64,000 nt of DNA. Source: Purshia tridentata. Its lineage: Eukaryota > Streptophyta > Magnoliopsida > Rosales > Rosaceae. The stretch spans positions 150,381 through 214,380 of the forward strand of contig QANT01007641.1 in the NCBI GenBank assembly GCA_003254885.1, read 5' to 3'. Shown one piece after another: positions 40,051 through 51,299 of this stretch (its first letter is position 1; each line of letters opens with the position of its first letter). The notes below the pieces were generated by a model, which saw only the letters and a program-made list of their open reading frames with translations, was not told the origin of the DNA and did not search any database. A program made the translations under genes and the position numbers.

Positions 40051-40609
40051 AAAGTATTGCTCACATTTTAACTTTATGTTTCTTTCTCTAGTTTGCTTAG
40101 CTTTTTGCCTTTATTCCTTTACAGAATGTCTATGTGTTATATATGAATGTTTCTTAGCTTTTCTATAAGATAACAGAGGAAAAATGTGTTAAATTGTGAT
40201 GCTTAATTACTGTGATTGTCCAGTGCAGGCAGTTTTGATATTTCCTATAGGATTGCATCATGGAGCTTTTTTGCACTTGTTAGCTAACATATACCAACCT
40301 AATTTTCATTTTTATAATGCTGTGATTTGTTAATTTGGCACTTGGAACTTGGCAATGGCAGGGACAGAGATGAGAATTATGAATTTGTTATTGAAACTTG
40401 AAGGGACCAAGAGAAGTCCCTTACTACTCATACTGCATTAAATAAATATAAGAGTACAAATAAATGATACAAACACACTCCGACTACAAAGAATGATCCA
40501 TAGCATCCAGGGAAAAAATGAGCGTTTTCAAGAGCACCAAATAAAATCAAAACAAAAGTAATGAAATATGTGTAGAAGTAGAACAGGCCCCCAAATCTCT
40601 GTAGAACGC

Positions 40610-41427
40610 TCAAAAATTGGTGACACTAGAAGTACAAGAGCTCACAAAAAGGAGGAAGAGCACAAAATGAAGGGGTGCTTTGATGGTGCTTCCGTCTGAT
40701 GAGTTGCCGTCTGTAGATGGGACTGTTTTAGACCTTGCTCCACCTGCATTCATCCAAGCTAGAAGTTACCATCAAATGATAGTGCATGTACATGTTGGGT
40801 ACTGTTCTCTTATTAGATATCTAGTACGTTATGTTCTACAAATGATAACCTGTCAAACTATCTATGTATATACCTGAAGCCGAAGGAATTCCTGAGGCTG
40901 AAGGCGAAATTGCAGCTTCAGGTGTTGAAGCATCTGAAGGTGTTTGACTGTTGGAATCTGCTGGGGAACTTGCTGGAGGAGTTGCTGGAGTTGCAGGTCC
41001 ATTGGCAGCTGCTTGATCACCATTCAAACTCACATTTATTAACCTTGTTAATTAAATTGAAACGCTTAAGTTGCTAGCATGACATACTTAAATTAATTTG
41101 GACTTTACCTTGACACTGGCTAAGGGGTGGAGTTTTCACATTACAAGCACCTGGAAGAGACAGAGCTAGTGTTTGGTTTATAGTGATGCCAAATGAGGAA
41201 CCACCACCATTCATCACCGAGCACAGGCACTGCGGCGATGACTGAACAACGTTAGAGAGCTGTGAGCAGCACGAAGATGATGGGTTCGAAGAATTGCCTG
41301 TAACATAGTTGAGGCATGGAGCGAGGCTTGTGAGTGTACTAGTACAACTTGACTGAGCCATGGCTCCACCCCATAGCATGGACCCAAAAACCAGGGCCAA
41401 AGTCATCTCAATCCCTTTCATTGCCAT
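40610..41427 (-). CDS. GPI-anchored non-specific lipid transfer protein (LTPG-B)
   Basis: Three exons: 41427-41109, 41008-40874, 40743-40610; 195 residues. Signal peptide at about 1-24 ('MTLALVFGSMLWGGAMA'). Eight-cysteine motif: '[20 protein letters not shown]', 'SSSCCSQLSNVV', 'PQCLCSVMNGGGSSFG' and 'GACNVKTPPLSQC'. The linker encoded by exon 2 is longer than in LTPG-A and rich in Pro/Ala/Ser/Thr, a likely arabinogalactan-type glycosylation zone. The tail 'LHFVLFLLFVSSCTSSV' is the GPI signal. Close to LTPG-A in sequence and exon plan, so the two are tandem duplicates. Confidence 0.94.
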
Positions 41428-42270
41428 ATTATGTGAAGTTTTGAACTGAAAAATGTCTGAAATGAGGAGATATGGAGGTGGTGGTGAGAATTCAAGTTGA
41501 GGAGATGTATGTTGTTTGGTGCTTGAGTGAGGAAAGGAATGGGATGAAATATATAGATACTTTTTGTGCAAGAGACAAACAAATTGGTGTATTTGGGTGA
41601 CCAACTTCTACTAAATTCGCAACTAGAAAACTCTTTTGAATGTAAGAAAATGAATTGTCATTAATATTCAAATGAATTGATTTCCCTAAATAATATGCGT
41701 GCTTAATGATATGCTCCATTTTCAGAGATTACTTACCTAAACTTTAGATTTAAAACCACCCAATGACAACTCACAAGATTTAGATTTCTTGCTATAGTTT
41801 TATTGTTAGTTTTAATCATAATCATGTATTACAAATTCACGGGTTATAAGTTCATGAATATGATTTCATACACACTCAAAAAGTGTTGTAAATATATTTC
41901 TTTTTTTGCTTACGCATCATTGGATTCAAAATGCAACAAGTCAAACCAAAACCGATAGAGAATATGAATTGCTGAGGACCAATCATATTTAATTCAATTA
42001 ATACCCAAATCCTCTGTCTCAAGATAGGATTTGCGTTTACATAATAATAAAACCAATACCTAGAACTTTCTTCTTCAAGTAAAAGAGAATTCTACAAGTA
42101 AGAGATGCGTTCAATTATGAAAAGAAAATTAGTTACAGTAGTTGAACTCCAAAACCCATTTCAAAACCACTATTTAATATTTTAAACCCCTATCCAACTA
42201 TAAACTTATGCCTCCTCATCAGCTTTAGCCAAACCCAACTGAGCTCCACAGCCTTCCATTGAACTCGATC
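41428..42270. other. divergent promoter region of LTPG-B and LTPG-C
   Basis: An 840-bp AT-rich spacer between two head-to-head LTPG genes. No coding content. It must hold both promoters; I see no clear motif beyond AT-rich TATA-like stretches. Confidence 0.6.
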
Positions 42271-43193
42271 ATGGAAGCACTCAAGGCCTTTCAATTGCTT
42301 ACAATATCAGTTTCTCTTGCAGTGATTTCACTTGTATCAGTTAATGGGCAGATTAGTACACCATGCACAACCTCAATGATCAGCAGCTTCAGCCCATGCC
42401 TAAGTTACATCACTGGGAGTACCAGCAATGGCTCCTCACCAACACGGGCCTGTTGCAGTTCGTTAAAGTCGATATTGGGCACTGGCATGGACTGTGCTTG
42501 TCTTCTAATAACTGCCAATGTCCCTGTCCAACTGCCCATTAACCGAACCCTTGCGCTCTCTCTGCCTCAAGCTTGTAACATCCCTGGTATGCCTCTACAA
42601 TGCAAAGGTAAGGGACTCACAATTAATTTGCACTTTCTCTACGTCTCTATGTGTCAAATTGACTTGTACTAGAAGTCTAATGGTGCATTAATTTCTTCTT
42701 AATTTGCAGCCACTGGTAGTCCTTTTGCAGCTCCAGGTATTGTAAAAATTAGTGTACAAAGTTGAACACCATAGTCTGCTACTGAAAATGTGTTAACTAT
42801 AATACTAATTCAACTTGCAGGTCCAGGCGTTCTAGGACCAACTCCTTCACCCTCAGCTGATTCTCCTATATTAAGTCCAAGAGGTAATTATACTAATTGA
42901 TTCTCTCTTAAACTTTAATGAAAACATTCATTTTTCTGAAGGCATGCATTAATGTTATATATATATGATCAGCTTCTAAAGCGGTGGTAGTAGCTTCTGC
43001 ACCACAATCTGAAACACCAGATGATCTGCAACCAGCATCTCCATCAGTGGAATCAGAAGCTCCAACGGATCAAACTGCGGCGGGGACTGGTCGACCACAG
43101 CTGACCCCATCAGCATCTACTCTATCTCATGTTTCCCCTCCATCTATCCTACTCATAATTTTAGGAATTATGGCTTATAAGTCTTCCTACTAG
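42271..43193 (+). CDS. GPI-anchored non-specific lipid transfer protein (LTPG-C)
   Basis: Four exons: 42271-42607, 42710-42736, 42821-42883, 42973-43193; 215 residues. The ATG at 42271 is used. Signal peptide about 1-29 ('LLTISVSLAVISLVSVNG'). Cysteine motif: 'TPCTTSMISSFSPCLSYITG', 'RACCSSLKSILGTGMDCACL' and 'ACNIPGMPLQC'. Exon 2 is only 27 nt and exon 3 only 63 nt, all in phase 1, together encoding a Pro/Ser-rich linker. The last exon ends in a hydrophobic stretch ('PPSILLIILGIMAYKSSY') fit for GPI anchoring. It is more distant from A and B (extra residues between CC and CxC) and faces the other way. Confidence 0.92.
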
Positions 43194-43682
43194 TAATTGC
43201 TATCTCTTTATCTTTTTTGTATGGTACTGTACCAGTACCACTTGTCCCTTTTGGGATTGAGTTAATGAAAGTCAGCTTAAATTCCAAGAAAATGTCACAC
43301 TTTTTGTTTTTAGTATTTTTTTCTAAAATCTAATTGAACTCTAAAAATAGGAAAATTAAACAAGCTTAAGTCACCAGCGATAAATGTGGCCAAGAAAGGT
43401 GCAAAGACCTTTTCTTGTGTATTTTTAGAAGGAATTTGGACAACGTAAAAGTAGCCAATGTTTTAGGCAGTTGTTGCTAATCCAACTTGTGCAAGACCAA
43501 TATCAACCACTGGTAATATTAATCTCCCATTAATTTATAGTTCTAAAACAAGCTGTCAAGTCCCTATAAATGAATTTTCTTCCATCCCTCCTTTAATCAA
43601 GTCACAGAGGAAAAGAAACACCGAAACAGAGAAAAAAAATAAAAAATAAAAAATAAAAAGAGAGATAATTAAACGACACAAA

Positions 43683-44045
43683 ATGGCCAAGAAGCTTTTT
43701 GCAGTGTTTGTGATGTGCATTGTTGTTGTTGCAGCATTGTACATCGGTGAGGCTCAGGCTGAAGACGACGAGGACTCACAGGAATACAAGGACTGCTTCA
43801 ACAACTGTTTGAAGGAATGTGAAAACGAAAACCACAACGGTCGAACTCACTGCGAGATGATGTGTGACACCGACTGTGGAAATAAAGAGAGTGCTGGTAA
43901 TTAACTTCGTACACAACTTTTTTTGTTTCTACGCACCACATTTCAGTACCACTTGATAAAAAATGTGACATGAATAGTTTCGTACTAATTATATGATATG
44001 CATTGTGCAGCCAAGCTGGAAAAAATTCATGATCGCCGCCGTTGA
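43683..44045 (+). CDS. Ole e 6-like cysteine-rich secreted protein
   Basis: Two exons, 43683-43896 and 44011-44045, giving 82 residues. Signal peptide at about 1-26 ('FAVFVMCIVVVAALYIGEAQ'). The mature part is acidic and holds six cysteines in three C-x3-C pairs: 'DCFNNCLKEC', 'HCEMMCDTDC'. This spacing and 'HCEMMCDTDC' fit the olive pollen allergen Ole e 6 family, small helical-hairpin proteins of unknown function, often expressed in pollen. It sits between an LTPG and a defensin-like gene, all secreted cysteine-rich products. Confidence 0.85.
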
Positions 44046-44504
44046 TTGCCCAAGAAGAAAACACTTATTATACCCACATAGAAAGAGGGATATGCGTGAA
44101 ATAAATTTATGGAGGAGTTTTCGTTCATCTTTCCACTCTATCACTCACACAAAAAGTCGATGTAATACAGCAACGATTTTGCTTTTGTCACTATATACCA
44201 TGTTGTTTTAATTTCTTCTTTGGGAAAGTTATATACAAGGATTAGAAGCAGATGCAGATTTTAAGATTAAGAATTACTTAATTTCATCGTTAAACTTGTT
44301 GCGAAGCATTCATATATCATTCAAAACTTGGAAAGTCATGGTCATATATTTATGTTGTTGGGTTATACTGAAATGACATGTATCACAATTATTTGGACTT
44401 CTCTTGTTATGCAAAACGTACATTTATTATAATGAATTTAAGTCTCCTTATTGATTTTCCAAAATGGAGAGGCATACAAGAGAAATAAGAGCATCATATC
44501 ATAT

Positions 44505-44890
44505 CTAACAAGGAACTGTGCATACACAAAGTAATTGTTCCCCTTGGGGCAAGTCTCTGTCCAATACACAACGTGACACTGCTTGGGCATCGACTTGCTT
44601 ACAATTAGTGTCGCATGATTCATCTTCCCCTTCTTTGCTGCATTTGACATAAGATAAAACTTCTTTGCCGCAACTCATGGGCTTCATCGCCACCATATAC
44701 TTAGCTACACAAATGACAATTGAGTGTTATAAATTGAAACCATTGTTTTCAAAAAAAAATATATAATAAATAAAAACTTGCATGAGCCCCTTTGGGAAAT
44801 GGGGATTTGAAATAGGAAGTGGGGTGTACAACCTGAAGAAAGAAGAACAAGGATGATCAGACAGCTAAGTAGTGGCAACGTTCTGGCCAT
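44505..44890 (-). CDS. defensin-like protein, copy 1
   Basis: Two exons, 44890-44833 and 44704-44505, 85 residues. Signal peptide 'ARTLPLLSCLIILVLLSSG' is encoded mostly by exon 1, the usual plan for plant DEFL genes. The mature part has eight cysteines: C-x9-C, C-x3-C ('SCDTNC'), C, then 'LLCVCTVPC' at the end. C-x3-C together with C-x-C is the cysteine-stabilised alpha-beta signature of defensin-like peptides. Subfamily and role (defence or cell signalling) cannot be told from sequence. Copies 2 and 3 follow in the same orientation. Confidence 0.85.
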
Positions 44891-45552
44891 CTTAACCTTA
44901 AAATTTTAGTATTTAATTTGTCAGAAATACCTTAATAGCTAGCTGATATAGACTTGTTGTCATTGTCGTTCTTGTGGCATTGAATTTATAGGGTAACAAA
45001 AGTAACAAAAATTATAAAGGGGTTGGTTTAAAGATATCTGTTGAGAAAATCCTCAGGCAATTAATAACTTGATATTCTCTTTAATGTTGTAGATACTCAG
45101 GCAATTAATGCCTTGATATTTTCTTATAATTCATTGGTTGGTACTGAAAATGGGTTTTTTTGTCTGAAACTTGGTACCTAAAAGTAAAATAAAAATGGGT
45201 CACACGGATGACCAAAGTGTTGTTCTAAAGTTTGCACGTAAACTCATACGCATGCAAAAAACGCAAAAAAGGCGTATAGATCAAAACCAAAGCGACACCG
45301 CATTGATATGTATGGAAAGATTGAAGACTAGTTGGGCCGGTGGTTCTTTCTTGTAGCAGTGATCCAACCCATTAATGATGATGGAGTTGCTTAAACATTA
45401 ATTTGTCGAAACGACATGTCCATTTTCAATAGACCCAGATCACAATTATTTGGACTTGTTATGCAAAACAGTTTATTTTATTCAATTTTGTCACGGCCCC
45501 TTATTGATATTTCACTCTGGAGAGGCATACAAGAGAAAAATAAGAGTAGCAC

Positions 45553-46005
45553 CTAACATATAACTGTGCATACACAAAGTAATTGTTTCCCTTGGGGCAA
45601 TTTTGGGTCCAAATCACAATTTGAACTACTTCGGGAATCGAGATCTTTGCAATTGGAGTCGCATAATAGATCGTATCCTGCTTTCTTGCAAGTGACATAA
45701 GATAACACTTCTCTGCCACAATCCATGGGCCTCATCGCCTTCATATAATTAGCTACACAAATAACAATTGAGTGTTAAAAAAAGTTATCGTTTAAATACA
45801 GAGATCAAATATATTTTCAGATTAAAACACATGGACTAAAAATATAATTCATCTTATTATTTAAGTCACTTCATTTGATGATCACTTTGGTGAACATGTG
45901 TTAGTTGTTTACCAATGGAGATTTGAAATTGGACAAGGGGGTATTACCTGAAGAAAGAAGAACAAGGATGACCAGAAAGCTAACCAGTGGCAACGATTTC
46001 GCCAT
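45553..46005 (-). CDS. defensin-like protein, copy 2
   Basis: Two exons, 46005-45948 and 45752-45553, 85 residues; exon lengths (58 and 200 nt) equal those of copy 1. Signal peptide 'AKSLPLVSFLVILVLLSSG'. Mature cysteines keep the same order: 'DCGREVLSYVTC', 'LLCDSNCKDL', 'NCDLDP' and 'LLCVCTVIC'. Between them the residues differ more than between copies 1 and 3 ('KKAGYDLL', 'SRSSSN'), so it is the most diverged of the three. All eight cysteines are retained, which argues for a working gene. Confidence 0.85.
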
Positions 46006-46690
46006 CTTAATCTTACAATTACTTAATTTTTCAGAAAGGAGAAAAACCTTAATACTAGCTCTAGACTTGTCATTGTCATTCTCGTGGCACTGAATTTATA
46101 GGGTTAAAAGATGGGTTGGTACGTTAAAACAAATAATTAAGATATTGTTGCTTAGTGTTGCTCCTCATAAATGGAAATTAGTATCTGGTGAGCAAGCAAA
46201 TCCTCAAGCAATGCCTTGATATTCCCATTAATGTAGCATATACGTACTCATTGTTAGTATATAATATACTGGATGGAAAATCGCTATTTGAAAAACCTAC
46301 TCAAAATTGGAGTCTTTTGAAGATATCTAGCCTTTTTTGTAAAGTTTTAAAAATAAGACTCGAATGGTGTATGAACTTTTCTCAATTGGTGCTCAGAACT
46401 TCCTAAATCTTATAACTTTGTTAAAAAGTGCTTGATTAGTAATGTTCGATTATCGATGAGAGTTCAAGGTATTATTCAGAGTTATATTTCTAAAATTCTA
46501 GAAAAATAACTAAATGTCGCTAATAGAAATGAGAAAAAGATGATTTCAAAATATCTCAATGAAAAAGTATGGATTAAAGTCTAATAAAAACAAGTCAAAA
46601 AAGAGTTCGTTTTGCGCTTTGATATGTATGAAAAGTTGGAAACTACTTGGGCCGGTAGTCGTTACTCGTACCAAATGGGTTCTTGTAACA

Positions 46691-47175
46691 CTCAGTTTAA
46701 TTATCAGTCGTTTGATAAAATATCTCCACTATATAAGTAAGAACCCATTTGGTTAATGGTGACTTCTATGCTTTTTAACTTCCCATTTGATGTTATGGTA
46801 TGAAAATTATACTTATCAGGAAAAATTGAAGGGTGGTTAGAAATAGGTATGGTTTTGAGATTTGAGTAAATAGGCAAATCTTCATATATATATATATATA
46901 GTAGAACTCAGGTCAAAAACACAGAAATTAACCATTTTAACCCTAAACCGAAATGAAAAACCCCAATTCGATGAACCCATGGCCACTTATTGAACTTAAA
47001 AAATAGAGTTATTATGGAAGCAGTGAAAAGGAAGCAAGTGTCTGTATTAGCTTCTTATGCTATGAGATTTTATATGAGTGTGGGATGCTGATCACCATTG
47101 AAATACAATACCCCAGGTATATATTGCTGTTGATATTTGTGCATGGCTTCTGCAGATATGTGATTTTGTTTGAAG
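46691..47175 (+). pseudogene. duplicated 5' region of the uL24m gene (no coding part)
   Basis: This stretch repeats 48965-49449, the 5' leader intron of the intact uL24m gene. Matching words include 'ctcagttt', 'tttgataaaat', 'attgaagggtggtt', 'aaataggtatggtttt', 'gaaaaggaagcaagtgtctg' and 'atttgtgcatggcttctgca'. Similarity stops where the start codon stands in the intact gene ('tttgaaATGG' versus 'tttgaagact'). It is therefore a promoter/intron relic that came along when the defensin-like genes were duplicated. Confidence 0.85.
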
Positions 47176-47473
47176 ACTACTTAGCCAAGCAGTCGTTACT
47201 TGAAATCAGCAGATGCAGATTCTAACAATATTATATCATGAGTTGCTTTGGTCATTCATTTGTTTTCAAGCATTGGTGCTTCAATTGCCCGTATGGTCAT
47301 ATTTGTGTTGTTGTGGGGTTATATTGGGACGACATGCATGTCCATTATGAATGGACCCAGATCACAATTATTGGGGCTTGTTGCTATGCAAAACATTTAA
47401 TTTTATTTAATTTTGTCTCCTTATTGATACTCCATCCTGGAGAGGCATACAAGAGAAAATAAGAACACATAAT

Positions 47474-47955
47474 CTAACAAGGAACTGTGCATACACAAAG
47501 TAATTGTTTCCCTTGGGGCAAGTTTTTGTCGACTTCACAAGTTGAGACGGCTTGGGCATCGACTTGTTTACAATTAGTATCGCATAATGCATCGGACCCT
47601 TCTTTGCTGCATTTCACATAAGATAATACTTGTTTGCCGCAACTCGAGTCCAAGGGCCTCATCGCTTCCATATAATTAGCTACACAGATCACAATTCAGT
47701 GTCATAATAAAATTCATTTTTTAATAACAAAATATAATAAAATTTTCCATATAATTACTATGACATTGGTGTTATAGGACATTAAATAGACTATATAGAT
47801 GATTAAAACTGAACCAACTTAGTAGTGAATAAAATCTTGAACCCCTTTGCTGGCAATGGAGATTTGAATGAGAATTAATAGTTGGGGTACTATTAATTAC
47901 CTGAACAAAGAAGAAGGATGATCAGAAAGCCAAGTAGTGGCAAAGCTCTGGCCAT
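47474..47955 (-). CDS. defensin-like protein, copy 3
   Basis: Two exons, 47955-47901 and 47679-47474, 86 residues. Signal peptide 'ARALPLLGFLIILLLCSG'. Eight mature cysteines: 'SSCGKQVLSYVKC', 'LCDTNCKQVDAQAVSTC' and 'LLCVCTVPC'. It is closest to copy 1 ('DTNCKQVDAQAV' is shared). It has one codon less in exon 1 and two more in exon 2 than the others. Its 5' side faces the uL24m gene, the arrangement from which the other copies appear to derive. Confidence 0.86.
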
Positions 47956-48370
47956 CTTAATCTTACAATTTTACTACTTTGTAAGAAAGGAGAAAAACCT
48001 TACTAATAGCTCTAGCCTCTACACTTGTCTTTGTCAATCTTGTGGCATTGAATTTATAGGGTTAAGAGATGGGGTTGGTTTAACCAAATAATAATATTGC
48101 TTCACATAAATGGAATTTAGTATCTGTGACCAAATCCTCAAGCATGCCTAGATATTCCCATTTAATGTTGCAGATACTCACTCTTCTGTTTTTTCAAAGA
48201 TATCTAGCCTTTTCTGTTTTGTAGATTTCTAAAAATATGATTCTCATATAGTGTATGAACTGTTTTTGAGTTGTTGTCGGGGTTTCCTTGAGAAGTTTTC
48301 GAACCTATAGAAAATAAGTGTTTTTAATACAAATTAAAAAAATTAGTATTCGAAAGATCTTAATAAGAAA

Positions 48371-48555
48371 CCTAGTGGGATAATTTAGTTGGTCAGACCT
48401 TGAATTTGTTTTCCAATAGTCACTAGTTCGACTCTTTACAGGACAAGGCTGAATTTCTTTATGCCTTTAACCGAACTAGAGAGAAAATTAGTAAAGGTAC
48501 GCACACACAGCAGCACAAGCTGACCTGGATTCCCCTGACCATCTAACAAAAAAAA
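48371..48555 (+). mobile_element. tRNA-derived SINE with target-site duplication
   Basis: An A-box-like 'ttagttggtcag' near 48383 and a B-box 'agttcgactct' at 48425-48435 mark a pol III promoter of tRNA origin; the element ends in an A-run after 'gaccatctaac'. It is flanked by ATCTTAATAAGAAA (48357-48370) and ATCTCAATGAGAAA (48556-48569), 12 of 14 identical, as a diverged target duplication. The paralogous spacer has the single site ATCTCAATGAAAAA at 46553-46566 without the element, i.e. the empty site. Confidence 0.88.
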
Positions 48556-48759
48556 ATCTCAATGAGAAAGTACAGATTAAAAAGACAATAAAAAAAAAAG
48601 CTCTAACTGCACGGCTCGGAATCGAAACGGCACTGCTTTGATAGTCTGAAAAATTGAGAACTACTTGGGCCAGTCTTTACTAGTAGCACTGATCCAACCC
48701 AAGTCCACTTTTTAAAACCTTGGACCAAATGAATCGAGCTGGGCCCAGACTCGAGCCCA

Positions 48760-49448
48760 TTAAAACCATTCTCTTCCTTGGCTCACCTTTCTTTCTCTTA
48801 AACCTCAGACACTGGTGAATTTCCTCTTCTTCTGCGAGCTCGCTCTTCTTGTCGAACTTCAAGACCTTGCGGACCCCAACTTAACAGTAAGTATTCCCGC
48901 TTTAGTGCTTCAGTCTCGAGCTTGCTTATCCTCGAGCGGCGAGTAATTACTGTTTTTCCTGTTAAGCTCAGTTTGATAATTAGCTGTTTGATAAAATGTC
49001 TCAACGATATTGATAAGTTAGGACGCATTTGGTTACTGGTGGCTGGTTACTTGCTTTTTTACTTGCCATGCGATGTTATGTTATGAAAAATTATATCTAG
49101 TAGGAAACATTGAAGGGTGGTTTTGTTATCACAAATAGAAATAGGTATGGTTTTAAGATTTTGAGTTAATGGGCAAATCTTTGTAGTTACTCAGGTAAAA
49201 AACTTAACTCTAAACCCTAAATCTTGGGTCTTTCACTCTTCGAATGTAGTAATCTTACAATTCGATATACCCTTTATTGAGATTAGAAAACGGAGTTATT
49301 ATGGAAGTGAAAAGGAAGCAAGTGTCTGTGCTTTTTTCTTATGCTATGAGATTAAATGTGGGTGTGATGCTAATCAACCGTTGAAATACCCCATGTTTTG
49401 GTGTTAATATTTGTGCATGGCTTCTGCAGATATCTGCTTCTATTTGAA
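48760..49448 (+). promoter_or_regulatory. uL24m leader with 5' UTR intron
   Basis: A likely leader exon ends at 48886 ('aaca|gtaagt'), and a matching acceptor 'cttctgcag' lies at 49421-49429, 19 bp before the ATG. The intron of about 540 bp is the segment duplicated at 46691-47175. GGCCCA/GGGCCC words at 48740-48760 fit a ribosomal protein promoter. Confidence 0.6.
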
Positions 49449-50692
49449 ATGGGTTGGAAAGCAGCTGAGAAACTTATTAGGCACTGGAAGATTCTCAGAG
49501 GAGATAATGTGAGGGCAATGAAGATCTTTCCCTCTCTGTCGCTTTCTTTATCTATATTTTTTAATTAGAGCTGTTTTCCAATTGCATTTACAGGTGATGA
49601 TAACAAGAGGCAAAGACAAGGGAGAGACAGGTGTCATTAAGCGAGTCATTCGCTCTCAGAATCGTGTTATTGTGGAAGGAAAAAATCTGGTATCAGTCTT
49701 GCTCTATCATTGGTATACTCTTTTTTTGACTTGATTTCATCTTACAGTTTCCGGAGCAACTTTGAATTCTGTTTCATTCTTTGTCATAACATTTTTCTTG
49801 CTGACAAACATGTTAAGAATCCAGTCATTTTTTGTTATTCCAATCAGATTGAGATGGTATATATCTACATGATTAAGAAAAGAAATTTTTATCATGTTTT
49901 TGGGGTTGTGCTTGTTCACACATGTACCATTAAGCAAGTGGAATTGGCCAATGTGTATGGTTGATAGTCTACAATGAGTTTTGTTATTTATGAGAAGTGT
50001 CGTCAAGGATTGGAATCTCTTTGATTTTCATGTTATAAACGAAGTACTGAAACTACATGAAAAATTGTAATATATTTGATTGTTATATTTTGAATATAAT
50101 TCCTCTTAGGGCTTCAGGCTATTCCAATGAATCATATGGATTCTGATTTCCATTGAACACGTACTCTGTCTTTGCAGGTCAAGAAACATATCAAGCAAGG
50201 CCAAGGCCATGAAGGTGGTATATTTAGTGTTGAAGCCCCTCTTCATGCCTCAAATGTGCAAGTCGTTGATCCAGTGACAGGGTAGGGGTGCACTGTTAAC
50301 ATTATCTGTGTTTTGTTCTTTGTTTTGCTCTTCCGTTGTGCTCATTAAAACTTTCCTTGTGCAGGAGGCCTTGTAAGATTGGGGTTAGATATCTTGAAGA
50401 TGGAACAAAAGTTAGAGTATCTAGAGGTGAAGGAGCATCGGGATCTATTATCCCTCGTCCTGAGATATTGAAGATAAGGAGTACTCCAAGACCAACCGTT
50501 GGTGCTTATCTGAATTCCTTACATCTATAATTTTTTGGTGGTACTTGTAAAAAATATAGCTTCTGTTTTCCATATTTTCTGATGATAATCTTATAAACTT
50601 TGGTTGCAGCTGGTCCCAAGGATACTCTTATGGATTTTGTGTTAGAGAAGACCTATGATGCTAAAACAGGGAAAGGCATGCCTGAACTTTGA
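49449..50692 (+). CDS. mitochondrial-type ribosomal protein L24 (uL24m), KOW domain
   Basis: Five exons: 49449-49508, 49594-49689, 50178-50281, 50365-50501, 50610-50692; 480 nt, 159 residues, all joins in frame. The KOW motif is at about residues 15-45 ('ILRGDNVMITRGKDKGETG', then 'VIKRVIRSQNRVIVEGKNLV'), followed by 'HIKQGQGHEGGIFSVEAPLH' and 'NVQVVDPVTGRPCKIGVRYL', typical of bacterial-type L24. The C-terminal 'PKDTLMDFVLEKTYDAKTGK' is a plant extension. There is no obvious long presequence, which agrees with the short plant mitochondrial uL24 proteins I know of; a mitochondrial location is an inference. uL24 binds 23S-type rRNA early in large-subunit assembly. Confidence 0.9.
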
Positions 50693-51299
50693 GAGAATTA
50701 ATCCTACGCATTTTATGCCAGATGGAAGATGCGGCAGAGAAAAAATGGGAGCATAGTAGTTGCCATATGTTTGGCGAATCATTATATATTTCTTGTACTG
50801 AACTCTTTCCATTTGTTTGTCTCGTTTGTACATTGTACAAGCGAAATGGCTGGATTGCTGTAGGACTTCTTAGGTTCGAGATCATAAATCTAATATCAAT
50901 TACTAAATTCTTGTAAGGACCATCTGTTATTTCTGCTGTACTAATACATTTATATCAAATAATGGGTTAATGGTTTTAGCTTCTGCAAAGTTTCCAGTTT
51001 GTTTATATTTGATACAGTAAGTTTCCACAAATTCTATCTACTACAATGTTCAGTACAAAAGTGAGAAGTCAACAGCAAAATTGTTTGCTAGCTACAGAAG
51101 CTTGCATGTCCGTACTGTCTCCTGCCATGTGAATAGCATGTGACATGGACATGGTGAGTTCTAGATAGACACAGCAAACGTGTCCTTTTGCATGTAGGTC
51201 AAAACTGAAACGCCCAACTTGTGTTTAATCCCCAAATTGAATTGCTACATGACATGTAGTGTAAGGCCAAAACAAAAAAGTAATGCTGCTAGGCATTGA

